Assembly: GCA_903925745.1 (NCBI GenBank)
Contig: CAIYGQ010000146.1
Coordinates: forward strand, 1 to 64,000
DNA: 64,000 nucleotides
Direction of reading: 5' to 3'
Source: an uncultured Actinomycetes bacterium
GTDB lineage: Bacteria > Actinomycetota > Acidimicrobiia > Acidimicrobiales > Microtrichaceae
Positions within the stretch are counted from its first letter, which is position 1, and each line of letters starts with the position of its first letter. The notes beneath the pieces were generated by a model. The model was given only the letters and a program-made list of their open reading frames with translations, was not told the origin of the DNA and did not search any database. A program made the translations under genes and the position numbers. Below are positions 24,458-33,468 of this stretch, in pieces.

Positions 24458-25440
24458 TCGTCGGTCAGGGCGTCTACCACGACGGGCTCCCCGTGAACTC
24501 CGCGGGCACCTTCGCCGAACTGGCCGAACGGGCCCGGGGCCACGAGGGTGATGGTCGGACCTTCACCTGGGTGGGGCTGGCCGATCCGAGCGACGCCGAA
24601 CTGGCCGAGATCCAATCGGCGTTCGGGATCCACGAGCTCGCGATCGAGGACGCGGCCGGCACCGAGGAACGACCGAAGGTCGACCTGTTCGGCGACACGC
24701 TGACCGTGGTGCTGCGACCGGCACGGTTCGACAACGACACCCACGACGTCGTCGTCGGACAGATCACGATCATGTGCGCGCCCACCTGGGTGGTCGTGGT
24801 CCGCAAGGGTGACGTCGTCCCGCTGGCAAAGCTGCGACGGAACCTGGAGTCCGACCCCGGCCGGCTCGCCCTCGGACCGGGCGCCGTGCTCCACGAGATC
24901 CTCGACACGGTCGTCGAGGCCTACTACCCGGCACTCGACCACCTCTACGACGAGATCGCCTCGCTGGAGGAGCGGATCTTCTCGAACACCGCCGGACCGG
25001 ACCCGACCGAGGACATCTACCGCCTGCAGTCCGTCGTGCTCCGTCTCACCCGCGTGGTGTCGCCACTCGTCGAGGTGCTCAACGGGTTGCGCCACAGCGA
25101 CCACCCGGCGATCACCGAGGACCTGCAGCACTACGTGGCCGACACCAACGACGACGTGAAGCGGGTCATGGACACCCTGGGATCGGACCGCGACGTGCTC
25201 CTCTCGGCGCTCGAGGCGAACCTCACCAAGGTCAGCATCCGCCAGAACGAGGACATGCGGAAGATGTCGGCCTGGGCGGCGATCATCGCCGTCCCCACCG
25301 CCATCGCCGGCATCTACGGGATGAACTTCAAGCACATGCCCGAGCTCGAGTCCGAGTACGGCTACTTCATCGTGCTCGCCGGCATCGCCACCGTGTGCCT
25401 GGTGCTCTGGTCCCGGTTCAAGAAGTCCGGATGGCTCTGA
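24454..25440 (+). CDS. corA: CorA family magnesium/divalent cation transporter
   Basis: 328 residues. A long cytoplasmic N-terminal domain with the alpha/beta part (TFTWVGLADPSDAELAEIQ) and stalk helices (about 140-270, LEERIFSNTAGPDPTEDIYRLQSVVLRL) is followed by two C-terminal membrane helices. The signature YGMNFKHMPE between them contains the GMN motif and the periplasmic loop that form the pore entrance of the homopentamer. The C-terminus FKKSGWL is basic, as usual. The GTG start overlaps the stop of the upstream MBL hydrolase gene in a GTGA junction. A second unrelated Mg2+-type transporter (SLC41/MgtE-like) lies 5 kb upstream. Confidence 0.94.
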   Translation: MIVGQGVYHDGLPVNSAGTFAELAERARGHEGDGRTFTWVGLADPSDAELAEIQSAFGIHELAIEDAAGTEERPKVDLFGDTLTVVLRPARFDNDTHDVVVGQITIMCAPTWVVVVRKGDVVPLAKLRRNLESDPGRLALGPGAVLHEILDTVVEAYYPALDHLYDEIASLEERIFSNTAGPDPTEDIYRLQSVVLRLTRVVSPLVEVLNGLRHSDHPAITEDLQHYVADTNDDVKRVMDTLGSDRDVLLSALEANLTKVSIRQNEDMRKMSAWAAIIAVPTAIAGIYGMNFKHMPELESEYGYFIVLAGIATVCLVLWSRFKKSGWL

Positions 25441-25486
25441 GCCCGGCACCCGGCGACCGGGGCCGACGACACGACAGGAGCGGCGA

Positions 25487-26296
25487 GTGATCCAGGAGAT
25501 GTTCCGGGTGGAGGGCAAGGTCGCGCTCGTGACCGGGGCCGGGCGGGGCATCGGCCGAGCCAGCGCACTCGCGCTCGCCGAGTCGGGCGCCGACGTGGTC
25601 GTCGTGTCCCGCACGCTCGCCCAGGTCGAGGAGGTCGCCGCCCAGGTGGTGGCGATGGGCCGTCGGGCTGTCGCCGTGAGCGCCGACGTGGTCGAACTCG
25701 AGCGGCTCGGCGAACTCGTGGACGTCGCCGTCGAGCGGCTCGGCGGGCTGGACCTGCTGGTCAACAACGCAGGCGGCTCGTTCCCGAAGCCCCTCCTGGA
25801 GACGTCGGCCCGGTCCTTCGAACGGGCCTTCCGGTTCAACGTCACCACTGCGCTCGAACTCACCAAGCACGCCGTGCCCGCCATGCTCGCCCGCGGCGGC
25901 GGTGCCGTCGTCAACATCTCCTCGGCCATCGGTCGGCTGACCGACCGGGGCTTCGCCGCCTACGGCACCGCCAAGGGCGCCCTGACCCACCTGACCCGGC
26001 TCATGGCCTGCGACCTGGCACCCCACATCCGGGTCAACGGCATCGCCGTCGGCTCCGTCGCCACCTCTGCACTCGACCTGGTGCTCACCGACGAGGGGCT
26101 CCGCTCGCAGATGGAGGCGGCCACTCCGCTCCGACGGCTCGGGCGACCCGAGGACATCGCCGCCGGCGTCGTGTACCTGTGCTCGGACGCCGGTTCGTTC
26201 CTGACCGGCAAGCTGCTGGAGATCGACGGCGGGACCGAGGCCCCGACGCTCGGCCTCGGCCTCCCCGACCTGGAGCCCCCCGGCCCGTCCTGGTAG
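25487..26296 (+). CDS. Short-chain dehydrogenase/reductase
   Basis: 269-residue classical SDR. NAD(P)-binding TGAGRGIG (16-23), NNAG (93-96), the catalytic Ser146 region in NISSAIG, Tyr159 and Lys163 in YGTAK, and the C-terminal SDAGSFLTGKLLEIDGG are all present. The VVSRT segment after the second strand suggests NADP preference. It fits the 3-oxoacyl-ACP reductase/7-alpha-hydroxysteroid dehydrogenase-like group, but substrate cannot be assigned. It follows corA after 46 bp with an ACAGGAG ribosome binding site 6 nt before the GTG, and the HPF-like gene follows 10 bp downstream. Confidence 0.9.
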   Translation: MIQEMFRVEGKVALVTGAGRGIGRASALALAESGADVVVVSRTLAQVEEVAAQVVAMGRRAVAVSADVVELERLGELVDVAVERLGGLDLLVNNAGGSFPKPLLETSARSFERAFRFNVTTALELTKHAVPAMLARGGGAVVNISSAIGRLTDRGFAAYGTAKGALTHLTRLMACDLAPHIRVNGIAVGSVATSALDLVLTDEGLRSQMEAATPLRRLGRPEDIAAGVVYLCSDAGSFLTGKLLEIDGGTEAPTLGLGLPDLEPPGPSW

Positions 26297-26306
26297 AACC
26301 GTTCCC

Positions 26307-26669
26307 GTGAGCACCACACCCAGCGACACCGACGCCACCGTCTCCTCCTGCCTCCGGTTGGGCCACGGGTTCCACGAGGACGAGCGGGACCGGGTGGTCG
26401 AACTGCTCCACCAGATCGACCGGCACCTGATCGGCCGGCCCGCCGACGGCGTCGACCTGGAGATCCACGTGAAGGACCGCGACCACGTGGACCAGCGGGT
26501 CACGCTGGAGGGCCAGGTCTCGGGTCTCCCCCAGATCGTCGCCAGCCACGCCGGGGACGGCGCCCACGACGCCGACGAGGTGTGGCGCCTGGTGACGCGG
26601 GTGCGTGAGGAGTTCATCCGCCAGCTCGACGACCTGAAGGACGAACGGCGCCCCAACCACCGGCACTGA
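26307..26669 (+). CDS. HPF/S30AE-like small protein (possible ribosome hibernation factor)
   Basis: 120 residues with the pattern of a short S30AE domain: helix DERDRVVELLHQIDRHL, strand VDLEIHVKDRDHVDQRVTLEG, then EVWRLVTRVREEFIRQLDDLKDERRP. This resembles hibernation promoting factor/YfiA, which silences 70S ribosomes, but similarity is judged from pattern only. The C-terminal dimerisation domain of long HPF is absent. The GTG start is 10 bp after the SDR stop, so it is probably in that operon. Its stop is followed directly by a 23-bp tandem repeat shared with the end of the convergent gene. An unrelated RNA- or ion-binding role remains possible. Confidence 0.5.
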   Translation: MSTTPSDTDATVSSCLRLGHGFHEDERDRVVELLHQIDRHLIGRPADGVDLEIHVKDRDHVDQRVTLEGQVSGLPQIVASHAGDGAHDADEVWRLVTRVREEFIRQLDDLKDERRPNHRH

Positions 26670-26735
26670 CCGGGCTGCCGCCCGGTCACTCGCCGGGCTG
26701 CCGCCCGGTCACTCGCCGGGCTGCCGCCCGGTTCT
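26670..26735. repeat. 23-bp tandem repeat at convergent gene ends
   Basis: ccgggctgccgcccggtcactcg at 26670-26692 and 26693-26715, plus 17 bp of a third copy at 26716-26732. The second copy contains the TGA stop of the minus-strand gene (26711-26709), so this gene end (…PGE-stop) is copied into the downstream gap. Confidence 0.92.
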
Positions 26736-27422
26736 GAGCGGCGAGTGCTCGGCGTCGACGAGCAGCACCCGGCGACGGTCGTGGACCCGTCCGCTGAGGC
26801 GCTCCCAGAGTCGCAGGAACTCGGGTCCGCCACCGGCCGCAGCCTCCTCGTAGGCGACCCAGGCCGGCCAGTCAGGCACACCCCAGACGGCCACGACCTC
26901 GTCGTCGGCGACCATCGCGGTGCGGAACGCACCCACCAGGACCAGACCGAACGCGGCGTGGTCCTCGCTCGCCGGCCCCACCACGACGTCGAGGGCATCG
27001 GCGGCCTGGCCGGGTCCGACCCGCAACGTCTCGTGCAGGTAGGCCACGGCGCCGGTGCCGCCCCGACCCATCCAGTGCCCCACGCCGGGGCTCTCCGGGT
27101 GGGCCACCAGGATCCGGTCCTCGCCGCCGTGGCGCAGCTCGGCTGCCGCCCGCCACCACGACTCCAGGTCCGGATCACGGTGCTGCGGGTTCGACACCTC
27201 GAACTCCAGGTCGGCGGCCAGGTCGGCGAACGAGTCGAACTCCCAGAGGTTGACCACCCGGGGCCACCGACCGGTCGAACCGACCAGCGTGAACACGCCG
27301 AAGCAACGCTGACGGCGCGTGGCCCGGGCGATCGGACCCCAACCGAGCGTCACGTGCTCCTGGTACCGCTGGCGTTCCGTGCCGACGACGTCGACGACCT
27401 CGTGGATGTAGACCCGTGCCAT
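26709..27422 (-). CDS. NIPSNAP-like / dimeric alpha-beta barrel protein
   Basis: 237 residues of no firm family. It begins [24 protein letters not shown] and has the strand-helix pattern of a dimeric ferredoxin-like (NIPSNAP or ABM) domain, with [21 protein letters not shown] resembling the NIPSNAP core. A second, weaker repeat of the pattern runs from about 120 to 215 ([32 protein letters not shown]), so the protein may be a tandem pair. No catalytic residues can be named. TAGCGT (27434-27429, minus) ends 6 nt before the ATG, so it is leaderless. It diverges from the crotonase gene over 98 bp. Confidence 0.6.
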   Translation of the reverse strand: MARVYIHEVVDVVGTERQRYQEHVTLGWGPIARATRRQRCFGVFTLVGSTGRWPRVVNLWEFDSFADLAADLEFEVSNPQHRDPDLESWWRAAAELRHGGEDRILVAHPESPGVGHWMGRGGTGAVAYLHETLRVGPGQAADALDVVVGPASEDHAAFGLVLVGAFRTAMVADDEVVAVWGVPDWPAWVAYEEAAAGGGPEFLRLWERLSGRVHDRRRVLLVDAEHSPLRTGRQPGE

Positions 27423-27428
27423 GCCCCC

Positions 27429-27434
27429 ACGCTA
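27429..27434 (-). promoter_or_regulatory. -10 hexamer of leaderless NIPSNAP-like gene
   Basis: TAGCGT on the minus strand, 6 nt before the ATG at 27422. The divergent crotonase gene has TAGCCT at 27465-27470, which would give a leader of about 45 nt. Confidence 0.5.
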
Positions 27435-27520
27435 GGGGGTTCGACGGCTCGGACGACGCCGACGTAGCCTCGCCGGATCCCGGAGCCGACCCCGCGAACG
27501 GCGGGTACTGGAGCGACACG

Positions 27521-28324
27521 ATGCCGGCGCTGACCACCGAACGAGACGGCCACCTGCTGATCGTCACGCTGAACCGACCCGAGCGGCAGAACGCGATCAA
27601 CGGCGAGATGCTCGTCCGCATGCTCGACGCCTCGCTCGAGGCCGACTCGGACCCCGACATCCGCGCCCTCGTGATCACGGGGGCGGGCGGCAACTTCTGC
27701 TCGGGCGCGGACCTGAAGGAGATGGCCGGCGGACACCAGGGCGACGGCGAGGCGGAGATCGACGTCCAGGCCCGGCTCGCCGAGGACCCCGACCTCCCGT
27801 GGAAGGCGCTCTGGCGGAGCTGGCGGCCGGCCGTCCCGATCATCGCCGCGGTCGAGGGCACCGCCATCGCCGGCGGCACCGAGCTGCTGGGTGCGACCGA
27901 GGTGCGCGTGGCCGGCGAGTCCGCCCGGTTCGGGATCTCCGAGGCTCGCTGGTCGCTCTACCCGATGGGTGGATCGGCGGTCCGGATCCCCCGGCAGATC
28001 CCCTACGCGGTGGCCTGCGAGCTCCTCCTGACCGGCGACCACATCACGGCTGCCCGGGCGCTCGAACTCGGCCTCATCGGACACGTCGTCCCCGACGGCG
28101 AGGCGCTCGCCACCGCGGTCGAGATCGGACAGCGGATCTGTGCCAACGGCCCGCTCGCCGTGCAGGCCCTGCTCCGGACGCTCCGGGAGACGAACGGGAT
28201 GGAGGAGCACGAGGCGCTCACCCACGAGTTCACCTACGGCTGGGACGTGTTCGGCTCCGAGGACGCCAAGGAGGGGCCGCGGGCGTTCAAGGAGAAGCGG
28301 ACCCCGAACTTCCAGGGAAGGTGA
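27521..28324 (+). CDS. Enoyl-CoA hydratase/isomerase (catalytic glutamates present)
   Basis: 267-residue crotonase. Oxyanion-hole motifs [12 protein letters not shown] and [13 protein letters not shown] are present, and both hydratase glutamates are retained: the Glu of GGTELLG and the Glu of [12 protein letters not shown] (equivalent to rat Glu144 and Glu164). It should hydrate trans-2-enoyl-CoA in beta-oxidation-type pathways. The C-terminal [15 protein letters not shown] is the usual family tail. The ATG at 27521 is chosen for its GGAG 7 nt upstream. An in-frame ATG at 27416 would place about 35 residues of unrelated sequence in front. The LLM oxidoreductase gene follows after 6 bp, so the two are an operon. 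Confidence 0.93.
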   Translation: MPALTTERDGHLLIVTLNRPERQNAINGEMLVRMLDASLEADSDPDIRALVITGAGGNFCSGADLKEMAGGHQGDGEAEIDVQARLAEDPDLPWKALWRSWRPAVPIIAAVEGTAIAGGTELLGATEVRVAGESARFGISEARWSLYPMGGSAVRIPRQIPYAVACELLLTGDHITAARALELGLIGHVVPDGEALATAVEIGQRICANGPLAVQALLRTLRETNGMEEHEALTHEFTYGWDVFGSEDAKEGPRAFKEKRTPNFQGR

Positions 28325-28330
28325 ACGACC

Positions 28331-29359
28331 ATGGATCTGGGACTGATGCACGGCTACTGGGGGCAGCTCCCCCCGGACGGATGGGTCGAGCGGTCGATCG
28401 CCGCGGAGCAGGCCGGTTTCACCTCCATCTGGACCGCTGAGGCGTGGGGGTCGGATGCGCTGACCCCGCTCGCCTACCTGGCGGCCGTCACCGAACGGGT
28501 GCAGCTCGGCACCGCCGTGGTGCAACTCGCGGCCCGGACGCCGACGGCGGTCGCCATGTCGGCGATCACGATGGACCACCTGACCGGCGGGCGGTTCCGC
28601 CTGGGCCTCGGCGTGTCGGGTCCGCAGGTGGTCGAGGGCTGGTACGGGCGTCCGTCGAACAAGCCCTTGGCCCGGACCCGGGAGTACGTCGAGATCATCC
28701 GCCGGGTCGTGGCCCGGGAGGAGAAGCTCGACTTCCAGGGCGAGTTCTACCAGCACCCCTACACCGGTGAGGGCAGCGTCGGACTCGGCAAGCCGTTGCG
28801 TTCGATCGTGCACCCGCTGCGCGACCACATCCCGATCTACCTGGGGGCCGAGGGACCGAGGAACGTGCAGCAGACGGCTGAGATCGCCGACGGCTGGCTG
28901 CCCCTCTACTACTCGCCGTTCCGCCAGGAGGTGTACGCCGACCAGCTCGCCGGCGCGAGTGACGCCTTCCAGGTCGCGGCGCTCTGTCCGTTCGTCGTCA
29001 CGCCCGACGACCGGGACGAGACGATCGAGGCCGCACTCGGGATGACCCGGGCGATGCTCGCCTTCTACATCGGCGGCATGGGCGCCCAGGGGCAGAACTA
29101 CCACACGAAGCTGGCGGCCCGGATGGGTCTGGGCGAACAGGCGGAGCGGATCCAGGACCTGTTCTTCGAGGACCGGCGCGACGAGGCCGTCGCCGAGGTG
29201 CCGGTGGCGTTCGCCGACGAGATCTCACTGGTCGGCACACCGGCCCGGATCCGGGACCGGGTGGCGGCCTGGAAGGACTCGGCGGTGACCGAGATCCTGA
29301 TCCACGCCGGTTCGGCCGACCAGCTCCGCCAGGCCGCCGAGATCGTCCTCCCCGTCTGA
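28331..29359 (+). CDS. LLM-class F420-dependent oxidoreductase
   Basis: 342-residue luciferase-like monooxygenase fold (TIM barrel) of the F420-binding branch. Seen: an N-terminal LGLMHGYWGQLPPDGWVERSI, AEQAGFTSIWTAEAWGSDALTPLAYLAAVTERVQLGTAVV, LTGGRFRLGLGVSGPQVVEGW and the PIYLGAEGPRNVQQTAEIADGWLP segment, which is characteristic of the F420-dependent LLM enzymes common in actinobacteria. It probably reduces or oxidises a small organic or acyl-CoA-derived substrate with F420. It follows the crotonase gene by 6 bp, suggesting a joint pathway. Its stop converges on the amidase gene across a 29-bp gap with a degenerate repeat. Confidence 0.9.
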   Translation: MDLGLMHGYWGQLPPDGWVERSIAAEQAGFTSIWTAEAWGSDALTPLAYLAAVTERVQLGTAVVQLAARTPTAVAMSAITMDHLTGGRFRLGLGVSGPQVVEGWYGRPSNKPLARTREYVEIIRRVVAREEKLDFQGEFYQHPYTGEGSVGLGKPLRSIVHPLRDHIPIYLGAEGPRNVQQTAEIADGWLPLYYSPFRQEVYADQLAGASDAFQVAALCPFVVTPDDRDETIEAALGMTRAMLAFYIGGMGAQGQNYHTKLAARMGLGEQAERIQDLFFEDRRDEAVAEVPVAFADEISLVGTPARIRDRVAAWKDSAVTEILIHAGSADQLRQAAEIVLPV

Positions 29360-29360
29360 G

Positions 29361-29397
29361 CCGCTGGCCACGCGGTCCGGTCCGCTGGTCACACGGT
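29361..29397. repeat. Degenerate 21-bp-spaced repeat at LLM/amidase convergent junction
   Basis: ccgctggccacgcggt (29361-29376) and ccgctggtcacacggt (29382-29397) match at 14 of 16 positions, 21 bp apart. The second copy spans the amidase stop codon. Confidence 0.65.
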
Positions 29398-30924
29398 GGT
29401 GGATGCGGCCCGACCGACCGACGGAGCCACCTTCGGCCAGCCGATCTCCCGCTCGTACACCCAGGCCAGGTCGAACAACTCGGCGTCACGGTGGTGCGGC
29501 GCCAGGACCTGCATGCCGACGGGGAGCCCGTCGACCAGGCCCGCCGGGATCGAGCACGCGGGGTTGCCGTAGATGTTCGAGATGATGGTGAGCCCGCCCA
29601 TCGTGACCAGGTCGGGCACCTTGCGGACCACCGCCTCCACCAGGGTGTTCGACAGCCGGGGGAACGCCCCGTTGGCGACCCGCAGCGACGCCATGAGCCG
29701 CCGGAACGCGAACCGCAGCACGGGGCTCGCCTTGGCCGTGTCGATGAAGTTGTCGGTGGGCGCCGAGGTGGTTGCGTCCGCAGCGAAGGCCGGGCCCGGA
29801 TTGGTGCTCGTGATGATGTAGTCGACCCGGTCGAAGGCGCCGGCCATCGCCCGGTAGGCCTCGATCCGCTGACCCTCGGCGACCGAGGCCAGGTGCAGGT
29901 TGTACATGGACTCGGCCATGACGGCACCGAGCGCCACCTCGTCGGTCATCAGCTCCCGGCAGCGGGGCCAGCGGCCCTCCAGCTCGGCGAGCAGCGTCGA
30001 CAGGTTGCCCATGGCCCACTGCGCCGCCAGGTTCGGGAGCTCGAGCCTCAGGTCGACGACCTCCATGCCCGTGAGCGTGACCAGGTCGTCGGCCGCCTGC
30101 CGGAGCTGGGCCTCGACGCCGTCCTCGAGCCGGACCCCGGCGATGCTCGGCAGGATCGCAACCCGCTTGCCGCGCAGGTCGACGGTGCCCAGGCCGGCCT
30201 CCCAACCACCCGCGTTGGGCAGCGACGTCGGATCCCGACTGTCGACGCCGGCGACCACGTCGTAGTGACGGGCCGCGTCGCGCACCGAGCGGGCCATCAC
30301 CCCGGGGACGACCGTGCCGGGCCGGAAGAAGGCGTCCGGACCGCGTGAGATCCGTCCGTAGGTGCCCTTCATGCCGAGCAGGCCCGTGTAGCCGGCCGGG
30401 ATCCGGATCGACCCGCCACCGTCGCCGGCGGTGGCGATGGGGACGAGCCCCCCGACGACGGCCGACGCGCTGCCACCGGAGCTGCCACCACACGTGCGCC
30501 CGTGCCGCCACGGGTTGTGCGTGACCCCGTTGAGCTTGGTCACGCTGACGTTCAGGCCACCGAACTCCGACGCGGTCGTCAGCCCGACCGGGACGGCACC
30601 GCCGTCGGAGATGAAACGACGGGGGGCCTCGCCGGTGTGGTCCGCGATCCGGTCGGCGAAGACCAGCGACGCGCCCGTGTCGGGCCAGCCCTCGACCTGG
30701 TCGAGCTCCTTGACGCCGATGGGGACGCCCCCGAAGGGCTTGGACACGTCGGCCGCGCGCGCCGCCTCGAGCGCGCGCTCCGGGTCCAGGAAGGAGAAGG
30801 CGTTGAGGTCGCTGGACTCGATCGCCGCGAGCGACGCCTCGAGCTCCTCCACCGGGGAGCGTTCACCGGAGCGGAACGCGTCCACGAGCGAGCATGCGTC
30901 ATCGAGCCACGGGGTGTCTGCCAT
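29389..30924 (-). CDS. Amidase signature family enzyme
   Basis: 511 residues. The Ser-cisSer-Lys triad is visible: Lys72 in IGVKELDQVEGW, the cis-Ser at 149 in GGSSGGSASA and the nucleophile Ser172 in GGGSIRIPAGYTG. The C-terminal VDGLPVGMQVLAPHHRDAELFDLA is typical. The enzyme hydrolyses an amide or ester of unknown type. GatA is unlikely because gatB and gatC are not adjacent. The ATG at 30924 is chosen with GAAGAT ending 6 nt upstream. An in-frame GTG at 30942 is possible. It diverges from the topoisomerase A gene over 83 bp. Confidence 0.92.
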   Translation of the reverse strand: MADTPWLDDACSLVDAFRSGERSPVEELEASLAAIESSDLNAFSFLDPERALEAARAADVSKPFGGVPIGVKELDQVEGWPDTGASLVFADRIADHTGEAPRRFISDGGAVPVGLTTASEFGGLNVSVTKLNGVTHNPWRHGRTCGGSSGGSASAVVGGLVPIATAGDGGGSIRIPAGYTGLLGMKGTYGRISRGPDAFFRPGTVVPGVMARSVRDAARHYDVVAGVDSRDPTSLPNAGGWEAGLGTVDLRGKRVAILPSIAGVRLEDGVEAQLRQAADDLVTLTGMEVVDLRLELPNLAAQWAMGNLSTLLAELEGRWPRCRELMTDEVALGAVMAESMYNLHLASVAEGQRIEAYRAMAGAFDRVDYIITSTNPGPAFAADATTSAPTDNFIDTAKASPVLRFAFRRLMASLRVANGAFPRLSNTLVEAVVRKVPDLVTMGGLTIISNIYGNPACSIPAGLVDGLPVGMQVLAPHHRDAELFDLAWVYEREIGWPKVAPSVGRAASTTV

Positions 30925-31007
30925 GGGGCGATCTTCGCCCACCCGGGCACCGCGGCGCCACCGGGAGCGTCACCGACGGTGTCGCCACCGGCGGCTACAA
31001 CTTGACC

Positions 31008-33449
31008 ATGCCACGTCAGAGCGAACTGTTCGAGGACTTCGCGCGGGAGGTCATCGACGTCCCCGTGACCACCGAGCTCGGCGAGTCCTTCCTGTCGTAC
31101 TCACTCTCGGTGATCACCGCGCGGGCGATCCCCGACGTCCGGGACGGCCTCAAGCCGGTGCAGCGGCGGATCCTGTACGCCATGGCCGACAACGGCCTGC
31201 GCCCGGACCGCCCGCACCGGAAGTCCGCCGGCGTCGTCGGCGAGACGATGGGCAAGTACCACCCGCACGGCGACGGCGCGATCTACGACGCCCTGGTCCG
31301 CATGGGCCAGGACTTCGGTCGGAACGTCACGCTGGTCGACCCCCACGGGAACTTCGGCAGCCTCGACGACCCGCCCGCCGCCTACCGCTACACCGAGTGC
31401 CGCCTGAGCCAGGCGGCCATGGAGATGCTCGGCGAGATCGACGAGGAGACCGTCGACTTCCGCCCGACCTTCGACGGCGAACGTGTCGAACCCGTCGTGC
31501 TGCCCGCCGTGCTGCCCAACCTGCTCGTCAACGGCACCACCGGCATCGCCGTGGGGATGGCGACCAACATGGCACCACACAACCTGCGCGAGGTCGCCGA
31601 GGCGATCCGGCTCGTCATGACGAAGCGTCGGCCTCGGCCCACGGCGGCCCAGCTCATGGCGGTGCTCCCCGGACCCGACTTCCCCTCGGGCGGGGTCGTG
31701 GTCGACGAGAGCCTGACCGAGGCCTACGCCACGGGCCGCGGCAGCGTCCGGGTCCGCGCCACCGCCGAGGTCGTCGACCTCACGCGGGCCCGGCAGGGGA
31801 TCGTCGTCACCGAGCTGCCGTACCTGGTCGGACCGGAGCGGGTCGTGGCCCGCATCCAGGAGCTGGTCCGGACCGGCAAGCTGACCGAGGTGACCGACGT
31901 CAAGAACACCTCGGACCGCCACACCGGCCTGCGACTGGAGATCGAGCTGCGGCCCGGCGCCAACGGCCGGGCGGTCCTCACCGAGCTCTACCGCCAGACA
32001 CCGCTCGAGGAGACCTTCAGCATCAACAACGTCGTCCTGGTCGACGGGGTGCCCACGACGGTCAGCCTCTGGGAGCTCTGCGACCACTACGTCACGCACC
32101 GACTGGACGTGGTGACCCGCCGGACCCAGTTCCGCCTGGACAAGGCCTCGCGGCGGCTCCACCTGGTGGAGGGCCTGCTGGTCGCGCTCGACGCGATCGA
32201 CCTGGTGGTCTCCATCATCCGGTCCTCACAGGACGCCGCCGAGGCCCGCGACCGCCTGATGGCCGAGCTGTCACTGTCCGAGGTCCAGGCGGTGCACATC
32301 CTGGACATGCAGCTCCGGCGGCTCACTGCGCTCGCCAAGTTGGAGCTGGAGGCTGAGGCCGACGAACTTCGCGGCCGGATCGCCGAGTACCAGCGGATCC
32401 TCAAGTCGGACAAGCGGCGGCGCACGATCGTGATGCAGGAACTCGACGATCTGGTCGCCACCTTCGGCACCGACCGACGCAGCCGGATCGTCCGACCGGA
32501 CGACCTGGACGACCTCACGCTGGAGGAGGCCAGGGCCGAGGAGCGTGCGTCCCGCGACGACGAGCCCTGCGTGGTCGCGCGGACGACCACGGGCGTGCTC
32601 GGCGTGGAACCCGTCGACGGGCCCCGACCGGTGACGGCCGGGCGCCACGACGTGCTGGCCCAGCGGATCGCGACCACGACGCTCGCCACCGTGTGGGTGC
32701 TGACCGACCGCGGGCGCGTCCTGCCGGTCCAGGTCGACTCGATCGGAGAGGTGAGTGGCCGCAGCCGGGGAACCCCCATCACCGAGCTGGTGGCACTCGA
32801 CAGGGGCGAGGAGGTCCGTGCGCTCGTCACCGCACCGTCGGGACCCGACGAACCACCTCCGCTGCTGCTGGTCACCGCGCAGGGGGTCCTGAAGCGACTG
32901 GCCGTCGCCGAGCTGACCGGCACCCCGTCCGGACGCCCCGCGCTCAAGCTGCGACCGGGCGACACCGTGATCGCCGCCGCACCGGCACCCGACGGCGCCG
33001 AGGTGGTGCTGGTCGCCTCGGACGCGCAGACCCTCCGCTGTCCCGCCGAGTCGGTCCCGGTCCAGGGTCGGGGCGCCGCCGGCGTGGCCGGCATGAAGCT
33101 GGCCGACGGCGCGACCGTCGTCGGTGCCGGGGTCCTCACCGGCGACGACGACGTGGTGCTGACCGTCACCGACGCCCAGACCGCCAAGGTCACCGACGTC
33201 GACGAGTTCCCGGTGCGCAACCGGGCGACCGCAGGGCTGCGGGCCACGAAGCTCCGCGGCCGGGAACGGCGCATCGAGTGGGCCTACGTCGGCCCCGAGT
33301 CCGGGCTCGCGCTCGTGGTCGGGGGCACGGACTCGCCGTCCCGGCCCGATGCCGCACCGGAACCGCTCACGCTGCCGCGGACCGGCCGCGACCTGGCGTC
33401 GAAGCGGACCAAGCGACGGCTGCTGGGCGTGGGGACCCCCCGCTGGTGA
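31008..33449 (+). CDS. Type IIA DNA topoisomerase subunit A (topoisomerase IV/ParC-like)
   Basis: 813 residues. The breakage-reunion domain contains SYSLSVITARAIPDVRDGLKPVQRR near the N-terminus and the active-site Tyr128 in AAYRYTECRL (Tyr122 in E. coli GyrA). A coiled tower (about 410-490) and a beta-pinwheel C-terminal domain (about 525-790) follow. The GyrA box QRRGGKG needed for DNA wrapping is not found in the pinwheel, which argues for a ParC-like decatenase or relaxase rather than gyrase. The B subunit is encoded 1 kb downstream on the same strand, beyond a reversed exporter gene. TACAAC lies 6 nt before the ATG. The main gyrAB pair would be expected elsewhere. Confidence 0.92.
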   Translation: MPRQSELFEDFAREVIDVPVTTELGESFLSYSLSVITARAIPDVRDGLKPVQRRILYAMADNGLRPDRPHRKSAGVVGETMGKYHPHGDGAIYDALVRMGQDFGRNVTLVDPHGNFGSLDDPPAAYRYTECRLSQAAMEMLGEIDEETVDFRPTFDGERVEPVVLPAVLPNLLVNGTTGIAVGMATNMAPHNLREVAEAIRLVMTKRRPRPTAAQLMAVLPGPDFPSGGVVVDESLTEAYATGRGSVRVRATAEVVDLTRARQGIVVTELPYLVGPERVVARIQELVRTGKLTEVTDVKNTSDRHTGLRLEIELRPGANGRAVLTELYRQTPLEETFSINNVVLVDGVPTTVSLWELCDHYVTHRLDVVTRRTQFRLDKASRRLHLVEGLLVALDAIDLVVSIIRSSQDAAEARDRLMAELSLSEVQAVHILDMQLRRLTALAKLELEAEADELRGRIAEYQRILKSDKRRRTIVMQELDDLVATFGTDRRSRIVRPDDLDDLTLEEARAEERASRDDEPCVVARTTTGVLGVEPVDGPRPVTAGRHDVLAQRIATTTLATVWVLTDRGRVLPVQVDSIGEVSGRSRGTPITELVALDRGEEVRALVTAPSGPDEPPPLLLVTAQGVLKRLAVAELTGTPSGRPALKLRPGDTVIAAAPAPDGAEVVLVASDAQTLRCPAESVPVQGRGAAGVAGMKLADGATVVGAGVLTGDDDVVLTVTDAQTAKVTDVDEFPVRNRATAGLRATKLRGRERRIEWAYVGPESGLALVVGGTDSPSRPDAAPEPLTLPRTGRDLASKRTKRRLLGVGTPRW

Positions 33450-33468
33450 GCGCCGCCCCGGTTCCGGC

